Positions 8,133-18,175 of a DNA stretch of 64,000 nt are shown here, in pieces. The notes under the pieces were generated by a model that was given only the letters and a program-made list of their open reading frames with translations, was not told the origin of the DNA and did not search any database. The first letter of the stretch is position 1; each line of letters opens with the position of its first letter. Location: NCBI GenBank assembly GCA_051418075.1, contig JBPRGG010000177.1, positions 1 to 64,000 on the forward strand, given 5' to 3'. A program made the position numbers and the translations under genes. This DNA comes from JBPRGG01 sp051418075 (GTDB lineage Bacteria; Bacteroidota; Bacteroidia; Cytophagales; Cyclobacteriaceae).

Positions 8133-9830
8133 ATGTTTTCAGGAAAAAAAAAGGTCGAATTGTTTCTTTTGATAATGCGTTGCTGGCTTCCATTTGGATT
8201 ATTGGCTGGTCTTCCAACATTACTTTTGGGTCAGCAGCAGGATAGTAGTAGCCTACAGTTGTTTTTGCCTGATCTGAATGTTCAGGCCCAACGTGATTTA
8301 TCTGTACCTTTAACTGTGGCGAATTTCAAGCAGGTTCTTACAGCTCAGTTCAGTTTGGGTTGGGATGCGGCAGTACTAGAATTTCAGGATCTCAGATCGC
8401 CGGAATTCATTAATTCAAGCCATTATTTTTATCAGGCTGGTGACAGCCTGAGTACGATCAACTTTGCCTGGGATGACCCTTCATTAAACGGACAATCCTT
8501 ATCAGATGGGGATACCTTGTTGTTGCTTCAGTTTAAAGCCATAGGTAATAATGGAGACAGTTCATTAATTGGGCTGACTGATTACCCCGTAGCCACTGAA
8601 TTCAGTGATCGGTGGCAAAATTTAATCCAGGTTAATGAAAATAGCGGATTTATATATTTAAAACAATTTGTCACTTTATCCGGGCAGGTAATAGATTGGA
8701 AAAACCAACCTTTAAAAGGGACAGAGGTGTGTTTAAACCAAAATACTTGCATTACCGCTGATAATCAGGGCAACTTTTCTGTGATCCATGCTCCGGGAGA
8801 TTCATTTCAATTAGCAGCCCAGTTCCATCAGGAATTGAATCCTGTCAATATTCTCGATGCGATTTTAATCAGAAGATCCCTGGAAGATGGAGATCCCAGC
8901 CAGTTTATAACCACAGTGGCAGATTTTGATCAAAATGATACGGTAAATTTGGATGACCTGCAAATCCTAAAACAAGCTGTTATAGGGAATTCAGAAGTGT
9001 TGAATGATGGTTATTGGTCTTTCAATCTGGATGGTAGTCATTCTAATCAAGACCGGTTAGATAGTCTGACTTATCACCATCTGGAAAATATTGTTTTTAA
9101 AGGTTATCCGGTGGGTAAGCCCAGTTATGGTTACAATATTGATCCCCTGGAGGAAGGTCCTGAAATAACTTTAGAAGATTATAATTTTATTTCAAACCAA
9201 GAGATCAGGGTACCGGTAAGGGTAAGTAATTTTCAAAATATCAGTGGTTATCAGGCATCTATTCACTGGAATATGGATCATTTAGCTCTGATAGATGTTG
9301 TTGAGGGGCAAACCAACATCCTGTTTAAGCAGGAACTGCAAACTGGTAGTTTGCATACCTGTTGGGAGCATTCTTTGGGGCAAAGCCTAAGTTTAGCTGA
9401 CCAATCAGTTTTGTTTGAACTGGTATTCAGCAAAAATGGCAATTATGATTCCACTCAGATTATTTTTTCTGATCGAAACAATCTTTTCTTTAATGAAGAT
9501 TTACAATCTTTAAAAGCTCAATTAAAAGGGACTACACTGGTTAATAAATCCGAAGTAACAGACATAAAATTCAGGTTCTATTTAAATTATCCCAATCCGG
9601 TGGAGGATAATGTAACCATTTCGTTTGATCTGCCCCAGGCCCAGCCAGTTAAACTGACCATTGTAAACAGTTTGGGTCAGCAGCTTTTTCAGACTACCAG
9701 AATTTTTGAGGCAGGTAAAAATGTATGGCCTTTCTATTTCTCACCAAAGCATTATATCAGTGGAACCTATATTTTGAAACTGGAAATTAAACAACAGCAA
9801 TACAGTCAGAGGATGTTGATTTTACATTAG
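8133..9830 (+). CDS. T9SS-secreted protein with cohesin-dockerin-cohesin architecture
   Basis: 565 aa from ATG 8133 (a TTG two codons earlier is in frame). Signal peptide to about residue 35. Residues about 45-175: cohesin-like beta-sandwich (DLSVPLTVANF, AAVLEFQDL). About 178-235: small carboxypeptidase-regulatory-like domain (LSGQVIDWKNQPLKGTEVCL). About 240-310: dockerin-like duplicated Ca-binding repeat (NPVNILDAILIRRSL; DFDQNDTVNLDDLQILKQ). About 345-465: second cohesin-like module (IRVPVRVSNFQNISGYQASI). About 485-565: type A T9SS sorting domain (NYPNPVEDNVTISFDL, ending QRMLILH). It should be exported by T9SS and held at the surface or released. Monocistronic. Confidence 0.85.
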   Translation: MFSGKKKVELFLLIMRCWLPFGLLAGLPTLLLGQQQDSSSLQLFLPDLNVQAQRDLSVPLTVANFKQVLTAQFSLGWDAAVLEFQDLRSPEFINSSHYFYQAGDSLSTINFAWDDPSLNGQSLSDGDTLLLLQFKAIGNNGDSSLIGLTDYPVATEFSDRWQNLIQVNENSGFIYLKQFVTLSGQVIDWKNQPLKGTEVCLNQNTCITADNQGNFSVIHAPGDSFQLAAQFHQELNPVNILDAILIRRSLEDGDPSQFITTVADFDQNDTVNLDDLQILKQAVIGNSEVLNDGYWSFNLDGSHSNQDRLDSLTYHHLENIVFKGYPVGKPSYGYNIDPLEEGPEITLEDYNFISNQEIRVPVRVSNFQNISGYQASIHWNMDHLALIDVVEGQTNILFKQELQTGSLHTCWEHSLGQSLSLADQSVLFELVFSKNGNYDSTQIIFSDRNNLFFNEDLQSLKAQLKGTTLVNKSEVTDIKFRFYLNYPNPVEDNVTISFDLPQAQPVKLTIVNSLGQQLFQTTRIFEAGKNVWPFYFSPKHYISGTYILKLEIKQQQYSQRMLILH

Positions 9831-10153
9831 CGGGTAATTATTTGCTGAATGCATCTTAAAAGACTAATTGTTTCTCGGAATAGTATAATATGTGTTTTAT
9901 GTCTGTATTATGAAAGGCATCCTGCCTTCCCTCCATCTTTTGTCCTCCCGGAATGGGCGGTACTTTGTGTCTTGATATAGTACCCAAAAAAAATCAAAGC
10001 AGAAAAAAAATTACCCACCTGCTGCGGTCATACCCTCATTGCATCGTAGCCTGGCATCCCGCTGATCCTGCATTTTCTGTCGGGCCAGCGCTGCTTTTTG
10101 ATTTTCTTATAATCTTAGTCCTCATGTAATCTTAAAAATCATAGTTGAGATAA
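9831..10153. other. Intergenic region between convergent genes containing a repeat
   Basis: 323 bp without a gene. The part from 9944 to about 10110 is GC-richer than its surroundings and matches the style of dispersed Bacteroidota intergenic repeats; it is listed separately. The remaining AT-rich ends show no further feature and no convincing terminator for either convergent gene. Confidence 0.5.
9944..10110 (+). repeat. Dispersed intergenic repeat of the TACTTT-TTGAT class, copy 1
   Basis: It begins CCTCCCGGAATGGGCGG, followed by TACTTTGTGTCTTGAT and GTACCCAAAAAAAATCAA, then a GC-rich body (CATTGCATCGTAGCCTGGC, GGGCCAGCGCTGC). A degenerate second copy lies at 25239-25280 (GCCGGAGGGGCCA, then TACTTTTGGCTTGAT). 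From memory such sequences recur in intergenic regions of Cytophagales genomes; this was not checked. The minus strand gives only a short spurious reading frame. Confidence 0.5.
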
Positions 10154-12145
10154 CTATTCCTTCAATATCAAATCCCGGTTAAATAGTTCTGTAGCCATAG
10201 CTACCTGTTCAGGTTTACCCAGAATATAAGCGACGTCATCAGCTTCAAAAATAAAAGAGGAGGGAGGGTTTTCAAGGATGGAATCTCCCCTTTTAATGGC
10301 AACAATGGTTACTCCAAAGGTAGACCTGAATTGCATTTCCTTAAGATTTTTACCAATTAATGTTGCATTTGGATCCACTTTCAAAGCATTTATTTCAATG
10401 TTGGGGATTTCCTTCAGGATAGAGTATTTATCTCCTTCATCTTCTTTACGAAATATGCCATAATGATCGTTTCTGACCTGTGCTATCCGTTTATCAATTT
10501 CTGAACGAGGCACCAAATACTTGGTCAGGATCCTTTCAAAAAGGTCGATTGCCGTTTCAAATTCTTCTGGAATCACCTGGTCAGCCCCCAGTCGATATAA
10601 TTCTTCAATATCATCAATATTTTTAGTCCTCACCAGAATAAAAGCATGTTTATTCAAATTCCTGACCTTTTCAATCACAGCCATGGAAATAATCAGATCA
10701 CCAATGGATATCACCACAATCTCTGCAGTTTCTATGTGTGCTTTATGTAATATGGGTTCATTGATGGCATCACCATAGATGACGGTTTGCCCACGTTGTT
10801 GCTTTTCTTGTACAATGGATGGGTCGAAAACAATAGAAATATAGGGCAGGTTCATTTTTTCTATCATGAAGGAAAGCCGTTGGGACCGTGAATCCTTCCC
10901 GATCAGTACCAGGTGGTTTTTCAGGTCCGGCACTTCTAATTGCTTCAGGGGAAATAATCCTTCCAGTAATATAGGTGGGATGGGTAATTTCATGAGCCTT
11001 TCCGCCAATGGTTTTGCTTTGCTGATGCTAAATGGGGACAAGGCCATTGTAACTATAGCCACCGCCAGAAAAAGCTGGTAGTAATAATCGGATATTACAG
11101 CATAATTCATTCCTTCTTTGGCCAAAATAAAAGAAAACTCCCCCACCTGGCTTAGCGCTATTCCCACCATGATCACGCCCCGGAAAGTATGTCCCAATAC
11201 CAGAGCTGTTGCGCTGGCCACCAACATTTTAATTACAATAACTAATAATACTGTAAAAATGACAATTTGGTAATTATCAACAACAAAGGAGAGGTCCAAC
11301 AGCATGCCAATGGAAACAAAAAAGAAACTGGTAAAGGTATCTTTAAAGGGGATCAGGTGACCAAAAGCATTGTGAATATATTGTGATTCTGAAATCATTA
11401 GACCGGCCAGGAAGGCACCGAAAGCCAGCGACATACCCAGTTCAGAAGTTAAAAGGGCAACTGATAGGCAAACCAGTAAAATACTCATCAGGAATAATTC
11501 CTGATTCTTGGTCATGGCTATAGAATGTAATAATTTAGGCATCAGCCATTTATTCCCTACATAAACAAAAAGAATAATTCCTCCTGCTTTAAGTAATAAC
11601 AGTAAAAACTGCTGAGCAAAATTGCTGACTTCTCCTCCCAGTAAAGGGGTGAACAACAATAAGGGTATGAGGATAATATCCTGAAATATTAAAATTCCAA
11701 GAATGGTACGGCCAAAATTTGAGGTAAGCTCTGATCTTTCCTGCAGGATTTTTAATACCACCGCTGTACTGCTTAATGCAGTCAAAAAACCTACAAATAC
11801 TGCTCCGGACCAATTTAGTTGGTAAGAACGGGCTACAAAAGTGATAATAAAGGCTGTAACCAACAATTGCAGAAAGCCTCCCAGGAAAACAATTTTTCGA
11901 ATGCGAATCAGGTGCTTCAGAGAAAACTCCATACCAATGGTAAACATCAGTAGCACTACCCCAATTTCAGCCATTAGTTCCACATTGTGTACAGACTGTA
12001 TCAGGGCGGTAAGATGCGGGCCCGCTATGATCCCGGTGATCAGGTAACCAATGATCGTAGGAATCCTGAACTTAGTAAAAACATAGTTTACTAAGGTAGA
12101 AAGACCAAAAATGATCAGGATATCCTTTAATACTATGAGTTCCAT
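10154..12145 (-). CDS. CPA2 (Kef-type) cation:proton antiporter with RCK and TrkA-C domains
   Basis: A 663-aa inner-membrane protein. Residues about 5-385 form the Na+/H+ exchanger domain with 12-13 helices, including the conserved GYLITGIIAGP entry, LSSTAVVLKIL and SQVGEFSFIL motifs. About 405-520 is a TrkA-N/RCK domain, and about 575-660 is a TrkA-C domain. In the RCK domain the nucleotide-binding glycine loop is degenerate: IGKDSRSQ in place of GxGxxG, so NAD(H) binding may be lost. Likely K+ or Na+ efflux coupled to proton entry, for pH or osmotic control. No KefF/KefG ancillary gene is nearby. Monocistronic. Confidence 0.9.
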   Translation of the reverse strand: MELIVLKDILIIFGLSTLVNYVFTKFRIPTIIGYLITGIIAGPHLTALIQSVHNVELMAEIGVVLLMFTIGMEFSLKHLIRIRKIVFLGGFLQLLVTAFIITFVARSYQLNWSGAVFVGFLTALSSTAVVLKILQERSELTSNFGRTILGILIFQDIILIPLLLFTPLLGGEVSNFAQQFLLLLLKAGGIILFVYVGNKWLMPKLLHSIAMTKNQELFLMSILLVCLSVALLTSELGMSLAFGAFLAGLMISESQYIHNAFGHLIPFKDTFTSFFFVSIGMLLDLSFVVDNYQIVIFTVLLVIVIKMLVASATALVLGHTFRGVIMVGIALSQVGEFSFILAKEGMNYAVISDYYYQLFLAVAIVTMALSPFSISKAKPLAERLMKLPIPPILLEGLFPLKQLEVPDLKNHLVLIGKDSRSQRLSFMIEKMNLPYISIVFDPSIVQEKQQRGQTVIYGDAINEPILHKAHIETAEIVVISIGDLIISMAVIEKVRNLNKHAFILVRTKNIDDIEELYRLGADQVIPEEFETAIDLFERILTKYLVPRSEIDKRIAQVRNDHYGIFRKEDEGDKYSILKEIPNIEINALKVDPNATLIGKNLKEMQFRSTFGVTIVAIKRGDSILENPPSSFIFEADDVAYILGKPEQVAMATELFNRDLILKE

Positions 12146-12216
12146 CCTGTTATCTTATAATTTGCAATATAAGCACATTCAGTAAAATTAAAAATACCGG
12201 AATACGGATTGGACAT

Positions 12217-12247
12217 AAAAAAAGGGTAGACAATAAGTCCACCCTTC
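12217..12247 (-). terminator. Rho-independent terminator after the Tat oxidoreductase
   Basis: On the minus strand: AAGGGTGGAC (12237-12246), loop TTATT, GTCTACCCTT (12222-12231), then a run of seven T (12217-12223 on the opposite strand). One mismatch in the stem. It lies 21 bp after the stop codon of the Gfo/Idh/MocA gene. Confidence 0.85.
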
Positions 12248-12267
12248 AGTTATAAAATTTGTTGGAT

Positions 12268-13605
12268 CTAAACTCCTACATTTGGTTCCCAGCCTGGTTC
12301 ATATTCCCTGCGCCACAGTTTCATGGCATCACGGTCATAAATATGTCCGTTGCTGATATCAACCTCCAATGGTTTGTCTACCCGATATGCTATATTGGCC
12401 AGGTGGCAAAGGTGTACACTGATGGCACCTTCATCAATGGGCGACCTTTGTTCTGCCTTGCCTCTGATGGCATCAAAGAAGTTAACCACATGAAGGGTGG
12501 ACATGTCTCCGCCTCCACCCAAAGCAGTACCACTTTCTTCACTTGCAGATTTGCTTTCCTTGATCATTTTTCCTCTACGGTCAAACAGCTTATAGCCTCC
12601 CCGGTCTACATAAACAGATCCGTCTGTACCATAAATAATAGTTCCACGTCCTGATCCATAGGTATCATAACCGTTTCTGCTTTTGCCATCCCACTTGATG
12701 ATCAGATCTCCCGGATAAACAAAAGTAGCATCCATGGTATCATACATGGTCCATCCATCATCTTTAAAATGACGCTTTTCCGCTTCTACCTGTACACTTT
12801 GAGGATAGGCTACCTGCAAGGCCCATCTGGCTACATCCAGTTCATGGGTGGCATTATTACCTGTTTCGGCTGTACCCCAGTTCCAGCCATACCAGTGCCA
12901 GTTGTAGTTCCAGGTATCATGTTTATAAGATTCATGTGGAGCTGGTCCCTGGAATAACTCCCAGTTTAATCCTTCTGGTACGGGGGCAGGGGTAGGGTTT
13001 ACCACCTCGCCCCGGGCATTGGAATAAAAAGCCACTGCTTTGTAAGCTTTGCCGATGGCGCCGTTATGAATTTGATTGATGATGTCAATAGATTCAGGAG
13101 CTGAACGTTGCTGATTACCCATCTGAACTACTTTATCATATTTCTTTTGAAAATGTACCAGCAATTCACCTTCATAAGGGTTATGGCTACAGGGTTTTTC
13201 AACATAAACATGCTTGCCTGCATCCAGAGCTATCCAGGTGCCTGGCGCATGCCAGTGGTCTGGTGTAGCATTAAAAATAGCATCTACATTGGGGTCGTCT
13301 AAAACAACCCTGATATCTTCAACCAGTGCAGGTTTGTTGGTTAACTTACCATTTAATGCAGCAGCAGTTTTTTCCCGCTGACTTTTCATTACATCACAGA
13401 TATAGCCAAGCTCCACATTATTATTTTTATCTGTGACGGCATTATAATAGGCTGGAACACGTCTTCCGCAACCCATAAAAGCCACGTTTAACCGGTCATT
13501 AGCTCCAATGATACGGCCATAGCTTTTGGCTGAAACTGCAGTTCCTAAACTTATGCCAGTGGCTCCTACAGCCACTTTTTTTAAAAAACTTCTTCTGTTG
13601 GTCAT
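12268..13605 (-). CDS. Tat-exported Gfo/Idh/MocA family oxidoreductase
   Basis: A 445-aa protein. The N-terminus MTNRRSFLKKVAVGATG is a twin-arginine signal (NRRSFLK), so it is exported folded with its cofactor. The NAD(P)-binding domain (about 35-165) has VAFMGCGRRVPAYY in the place of the GxGxxG loop and the family signature VEKPCSHN (EKP). The C-terminal domain has the WNWGTAETGNNATHELD segment typical of Bacteroidota members, with H in ATHELD as likely catalytic residue. Such enzymes oxidise or epimerise sugars in the periplasm, some together with DUF1080 proteins. Two DUF1080 genes lie elsewhere in this window (50.4 and 60.4 kb). Confidence 0.92.
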   Translation of the reverse strand: MTNRRSFLKKVAVGATGISLGTAVSAKSYGRIIGANDRLNVAFMGCGRRVPAYYNAVTDKNNNVELGYICDVMKSQREKTAAALNGKLTNKPALVEDIRVVLDDPNVDAIFNATPDHWHAPGTWIALDAGKHVYVEKPCSHNPYEGELLVHFQKKYDKVVQMGNQQRSAPESIDIINQIHNGAIGKAYKAVAFYSNARGEVVNPTPAPVPEGLNWELFQGPAPHESYKHDTWNYNWHWYGWNWGTAETGNNATHELDVARWALQVAYPQSVQVEAEKRHFKDDGWTMYDTMDATFVYPGDLIIKWDGKSRNGYDTYGSGRGTIIYGTDGSVYVDRGGYKLFDRRGKMIKESKSASEESGTALGGGGDMSTLHVVNFFDAIRGKAEQRSPIDEGAISVHLCHLANIAYRVDKPLEVDISNGHIYDRDAMKLWRREYEPGWEPNVGV

Positions 13606-13813
13606 TGATTTAATATTATGCTTTAAAACGTATGGTTTATAAACCAGTTTAATGTAAATTAATTGTAATTGGCAGTTCTTTAATAAAAAAGAATTTAGCT
13701 TAAATTTATTGTATAATTTTTAAACATACCAAAATAATTCGGGTAAAAATAAGTGATATGATAAAAATATCACAACCTCACTGAAAAATTGTTGAAGATA
13801 AACAGAAATAGTA

Positions 13814-16800
13814 TCAGGACAAATTAGGCAGTTTTACCCTAAATGTAGTACCTTCACCCACAGCACTTTCAAGGCTTATTTCTCCATCAATTTTATCAAG
13901 ACAATCCTTCACGATGTACAAGCCAATCCCAGATCCCGGTTTTTTATCGGTTGCCCGATAGAACATTTCAAAGATCCGGTGAATATGTTCAGGTTTTATA
14001 CCAATTCCATTATCTGATATGGTCAGGATCACATAATGGTGATAATTTTCAGTTTTAATTGTGATAAAAGGTTTTTCCTGGTAATGATTTTGAAATTTCA
14101 GGGCATTTGATATCAGGTTATTCAATATGATCTTTATTCTGAGCAGATCTGATTTAAAACCTGATGTCGGGGTCAGCTCTTTATGGATCTTTAGCTGATT
14201 ATTTTTCTGATTATAAAAATTCTCAGATAAAATATTATCAATTATTTCAGAAAAATTAATCAACTCAGGTTTAATTTCTGTGCGGGAATTACGGGAATAA
14301 TTCAATATGTCTTTAATGAAATTATCCAGTTTTTGCAGACTTTCTTCCTGCAACCTGGCAAATTGATGCAACTCCGAAAGAGCGTTTGATTGCTGGCTCA
14401 ACTGTGAAAGACCCAGTGATGAGGTAATGGGAGCCCTCAGATCATGGGAAACCCTGTAGACAAAACTGTCCAGTTCCTGGTTGGCTTTGGTGAGCCTGAG
14501 GTTCATATCAGAGATCTTGTTGTTGCTTTCAGTCAGCTCTTCATTGACGGCCATATACTCCTCATTCTGTGCTTTCAATTCCTTTTCACTTTCCATTAAA
14601 GCCAACTCTGCCAGCTTTTGCTGGGTCATATCACTGACCACTCCCATAATGTATTGAACTATATTATTCTCATCCCTGATCACAGTACCATGACCTGTAA
14701 TCCAAACCAGGCTTCCGTTTTTATGGATATATCTTTTTTCTATCAGAAATTCACTTATCTCATTGCTGAGAATCTTCATGACCACCTCTTTGTCTTGTTC
14801 CATATCCGGAGGATAGGTAATCCGGTTAAAATCCAGCTTCATCATTTCCTCCTGGCTGTACCCCAGCATATCGCAAAATTTCTGGTTGATCATAATGAAT
14901 GTTTGATCGGGAGCAATTAATACAATGCCTGCTGCGGCCTGCTCAAAGGTGCTTCTGAATAATTTCTCATTTTCTTCCGCCTTCTTTTTAGCGGTCTCTA
15001 GATTTTTGATCAATAGTTTTTCCTGGGTAATGTCAGTGATAGCCCCATAAACAATTATCGGTTTATCTTTTTGATAAATAGCTACACCCGTACCGGATAT
15101 ATATTTTACCTCATCTCCTGAAAGCAGGATCCGGTATTGGCCGGAATAAGGTTTTCTTTGCTCAATACATTTTTCCACTAATTCGGTGAGTGGGGGCAGG
15201 TCTTCCGGATGTATTAACTTAATTAAGTCATCAATAGTACCCGGTATATTTTCCCGGTCTAATAATTTACTGATTGGGCCGTGCCAGGTCAACTGATCAT
15301 TTTGTAAATTCCATTCATAGATAATATCATTGGTATGGGTGGCTACTAACCGGAATCTTTCTTCATTGGCTTTGAGATGCTCCTCAGCTAGTTTTATATC
15401 TGTAATATCATCAATATTGGCCAGCACACCAATCACCTGGTCATCTCTTTTGATCGGGTTGAAATAATACTTTACAAATAAATGCTTACCCCATTTGGTG
15501 GAATATTCATTTTCTCCAAAGACAGGCATTCCAGTCTTAATACATTCCTTTAATTTAGGGGCATATCCCATATCGATCAAAGGCTGAAATTCAAAAACAT
15601 TAATGGCTTTAGTGGCCTCTAAAGAGGGTGAACCCATCATCTCTATGATCCGGGGGTTGGCTTCCAGCACATTGCCATCCAGATCAACGTAAAGTATGCC
15701 TGAAATGGAATTTTCAAATAAGCTTCTGAAACGGTCTTCACTAATTCTCAGTTCCTGCTCTGTTTTCTTTCTCTCCGAAATATCCCTGGCAATGATCAAA
15801 ACCTGATGATTTCCTTCCGTCTCTTTAGCCATGGCTGAGCTGATTTCCACCGGGATTTCATCCCCTGTTTTACTTATCAGGGTGGTTTCATAGGTAAAAT
15901 TATGGATGTTTTTTTTAAGCCTTTCTTCTTTTCTTTTCCACATTTTTTCATGCTCAGCAGGATGTACCAGGTCTGCTACCTCACATTTGTTTAAATCTTT
16001 CACATCATAACCCAAACGCGTTTTAGTGGCAGTGTTTACATAGTTTACCATGCCATCCATATCATGAATAAAGATCATATCTCTGGCCGTTTCAGCTAGC
16101 AAACGATATTTCTCCTCACTTTTTTTCAAATCCTGCAATATTTGCTCCCTTTGGGTGACATCCCTGATGGCAGCAATTCGAACTTCTTTTTGATTAAGCA
16201 AGAAGCTTCTGGCTTCAATTTCACAGATAAAGGTAGTGCCATCCTGCTTTTTTAAAGAGACTATATAGGGTTGGGCATATTGTTTAATCACCTTTTCTCT
16301 GATGGTATCTCGGTCTGCCTGCTCTGGTATCAGGATTTCAATGGCATTTTTGCCCAGAAGCTCCTGTTTTTGATATCCGGTAATATGGCAAAAAGATTCA
16401 TTGCAATCTTTCACTATGCCCTGATCATGTATCAGGATCCCTTCAAAGGTAATATTGGAGAGCAATTTATACCTTTCCTGGCTTTCCTGTAAAGCCTGTT
16501 GAGCCAGTTTTTCCTGGCTGTTATCCAAAATAATACCATTCCAGATCGTGTTTTCCTGAGCAGGTAAAGCAGTAGCTCTGATCCGGATCCATTTTACCTG
16601 CTGCTGACGATCCATCACCCTTATTTCAACATCCTTTAAAGGTACATTCTGGAAGCCAGGATCTAATTCGCGATAAAAAACATCCAGGTCGTCCGGAAAG
16701 ATACGACTCCTGATCAGTTCCATGTCTAATGCCTGATCTTGTTCTATATCAAAAATTTGATAAGCTCCTGAACTAAAGAAAGGAATGGTATGTTGGCCAG

Positions 16801-18175
16801 AATGATCAAATATAAATTGAAATACCCCTCCGGGGATGCTGGAAACAATATCATTAAATTTTTTATTACTTTTGGTTAAAGCTGCTTCAATTTCCTTTTT
16901 CCTGGAAACATCCTGAATGATCCCGACCATATAATCCAGTTGGCCATCTTGATCCCAAAAGAGCTCTCCAATGCCATGAACATGCTTTACTAAACCTGTT
17001 TTTTGATCGATAATGCGGTAATCATGATTAAATGGTTGGCCCTTTTGCATGACTTCCTGTTCCAGGTAATGAAGCATTTGTTCCTGTTCATCCGGATGCA
17101 CTAATTGAATCCATCCATCCACATCATGAGGATAACTGGAATCAATGCCAAAGATTTGATCCAGCATTTCTGAACTGTTCCAACGATCTTTTTTCAGATC
17201 AAAATAATAATGCCCCACATTTGAGATCCGTTGGGCTTCCTTGAGCAGAAATTCATTACGCTTTCTTTCTATTTCTGCTTTTTTATAGGCGGTGACATCC
17301 CGGACTAAGGATAACATCAGGATCCTTTCCCCATTTTGATAAAAGAAACTAATATTCGATTCAACATAAAAAGTTGTTCCATCTTTTCTGACAACTTCAG
17401 CATCAAAAGGTTCTACTACATTGATGGCATTAAATTGTTCTATATATTGCTTTTTGGCTATTTCATGAAATTTTGAAGGAAAAATTAAACAAAAGTTATT
17501 TCCCACTACTTCATGTTCTTCATATCCAAACATTTGAAGATAAGCTGGATTGGCTTTCAATACCATACCTTTAGGATCAGAAATGGCCATGCCATCCCTG
17601 GCTGATTCCCATACGCCTCTGAAAAGCTCTTCACTTTGTTTTAAGGCATCATTGGTTTCTTGCAGGTCTTCATTCTGAATTTGAAACTCTTCATTTTGGA
17701 CCAGATACTCCTGATTAAGCATCCTGTATTCCTTGTTTTTGGTATTTAAATGCGCTTCTGTTTGCTTGGATTGGGTCACATCGGAAAGGACATCTACATA
17801 GCTTATAATTTCTCCTCCGGCATTATACATGGGTGAAGTCTTGATCGAAAAGTACTTGTCCTTGATTTTTACAATTCGTATTTTACTATTATCCGGATTG
17901 GCATCTTGGCATAAAGGACAATTCAGCCGGGTACCTTTACAATGATCCAGCACTTCATAGCATTTTTTATGCAATATTTCTTCCCTTGATTTCTGAAAAA
18001 GCTCCAGACCGGCCTGGTTAATTTCAGTTATGGTGTAATCTGTACTGATGACCAGGATGATATTATCAATAGCATTTAAAGCTGTTTCCCAGGTATTTTT
18101 AAATTGTGATAAGGTGTTTTCCAGTTCTGAAATTCTGGCAGTGAGGTCATCATTGGAAAAAGTATTTTGGGGCAT
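13814..18175 (-). CDS. Large cytosolic multi-PAS sensor histidine kinase (nine PAS domains)
   Basis: A 1453-aa protein without signal peptide or membrane helices. By eye, nine PAS domains run from about residue 30 to 1190, most ending in the DxT PAC motif (DVTQ, DISERK, DITQEK). PAS1 carries a cysteine cluster, CKGTRLNCPLC, at about 79-89. A coiled coil (about 140-185) separates PAS1 and PAS2, another (about 1190-1235) leads into HisKA with SHDLRAPI (His near 1243), then HATPase_c with NNLISNALKF, DNGIG and GSGIGLYI. No receiver domain. No response regulator lies within reach. Its kinase module is very similar to that at 43.1-45.8 kb. Divergent from the RNase H gene. Confidence 0.93.
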   Translation of the reverse strand: MPQNTFSNDDLTARISELENTLSQFKNTWETALNAIDNIILVISTDYTITEINQAGLELFQKSREEILHKKCYEVLDHCKGTRLNCPLCQDANPDNSKIRIVKIKDKYFSIKTSPMYNAGGEIISYVDVLSDVTQSKQTEAHLNTKNKEYRMLNQEYLVQNEEFQIQNEDLQETNDALKQSEELFRGVWESARDGMAISDPKGMVLKANPAYLQMFGYEEHEVVGNNFCLIFPSKFHEIAKKQYIEQFNAINVVEPFDAEVVRKDGTTFYVESNISFFYQNGERILMLSLVRDVTAYKKAEIERKRNEFLLKEAQRISNVGHYYFDLKKDRWNSSEMLDQIFGIDSSYPHDVDGWIQLVHPDEQEQMLHYLEQEVMQKGQPFNHDYRIIDQKTGLVKHVHGIGELFWDQDGQLDYMVGIIQDVSRKKEIEAALTKSNKKFNDIVSSIPGGVFQFIFDHSGQHTIPFFSSGAYQIFDIEQDQALDMELIRSRIFPDDLDVFYRELDPGFQNVPLKDVEIRVMDRQQQVKWIRIRATALPAQENTIWNGIILDNSQEKLAQQALQESQERYKLLSNITFEGILIHDQGIVKDCNESFCHITGYQKQELLGKNAIEILIPEQADRDTIREKVIKQYAQPYIVSLKKQDGTTFICEIEARSFLLNQKEVRIAAIRDVTQREQILQDLKKSEEKYRLLAETARDMIFIHDMDGMVNYVNTATKTRLGYDVKDLNKCEVADLVHPAEHEKMWKRKEERLKKNIHNFTYETTLISKTGDEIPVEISSAMAKETEGNHQVLIIARDISERKKTEQELRISEDRFRSLFENSISGILYVDLDGNVLEANPRIIEMMGSPSLEATKAINVFEFQPLIDMGYAPKLKECIKTGMPVFGENEYSTKWGKHLFVKYYFNPIKRDDQVIGVLANIDDITDIKLAEEHLKANEERFRLVATHTNDIIYEWNLQNDQLTWHGPISKLLDRENIPGTIDDLIKLIHPEDLPPLTELVEKCIEQRKPYSGQYRILLSGDEVKYISGTGVAIYQKDKPIIVYGAITDITQEKLLIKNLETAKKKAEENEKLFRSTFEQAAAGIVLIAPDQTFIMINQKFCDMLGYSQEEMMKLDFNRITYPPDMEQDKEVVMKILSNEISEFLIEKRYIHKNGSLVWITGHGTVIRDENNIVQYIMGVVSDMTQQKLAELALMESEKELKAQNEEYMAVNEELTESNNKISDMNLRLTKANQELDSFVYRVSHDLRAPITSSLGLSQLSQQSNALSELHQFARLQEESLQKLDNFIKDILNYSRNSRTEIKPELINFSEIIDNILSENFYNQKNNQLKIHKELTPTSGFKSDLLRIKIILNNLISNALKFQNHYQEKPFITIKTENYHHYVILTISDNGIGIKPEHIHRIFEMFYRATDKKPGSGIGLYIVKDCLDKIDGEISLESAVGEGTTFRVKLPNLS

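Noticed and set aside
12259..12654. 131-codon plus-strand frame opposite the Tat oxidoreductase
   Set aside because: It is antisense to a clearly recognised family gene, has no family features and its composition follows the complementary frame.
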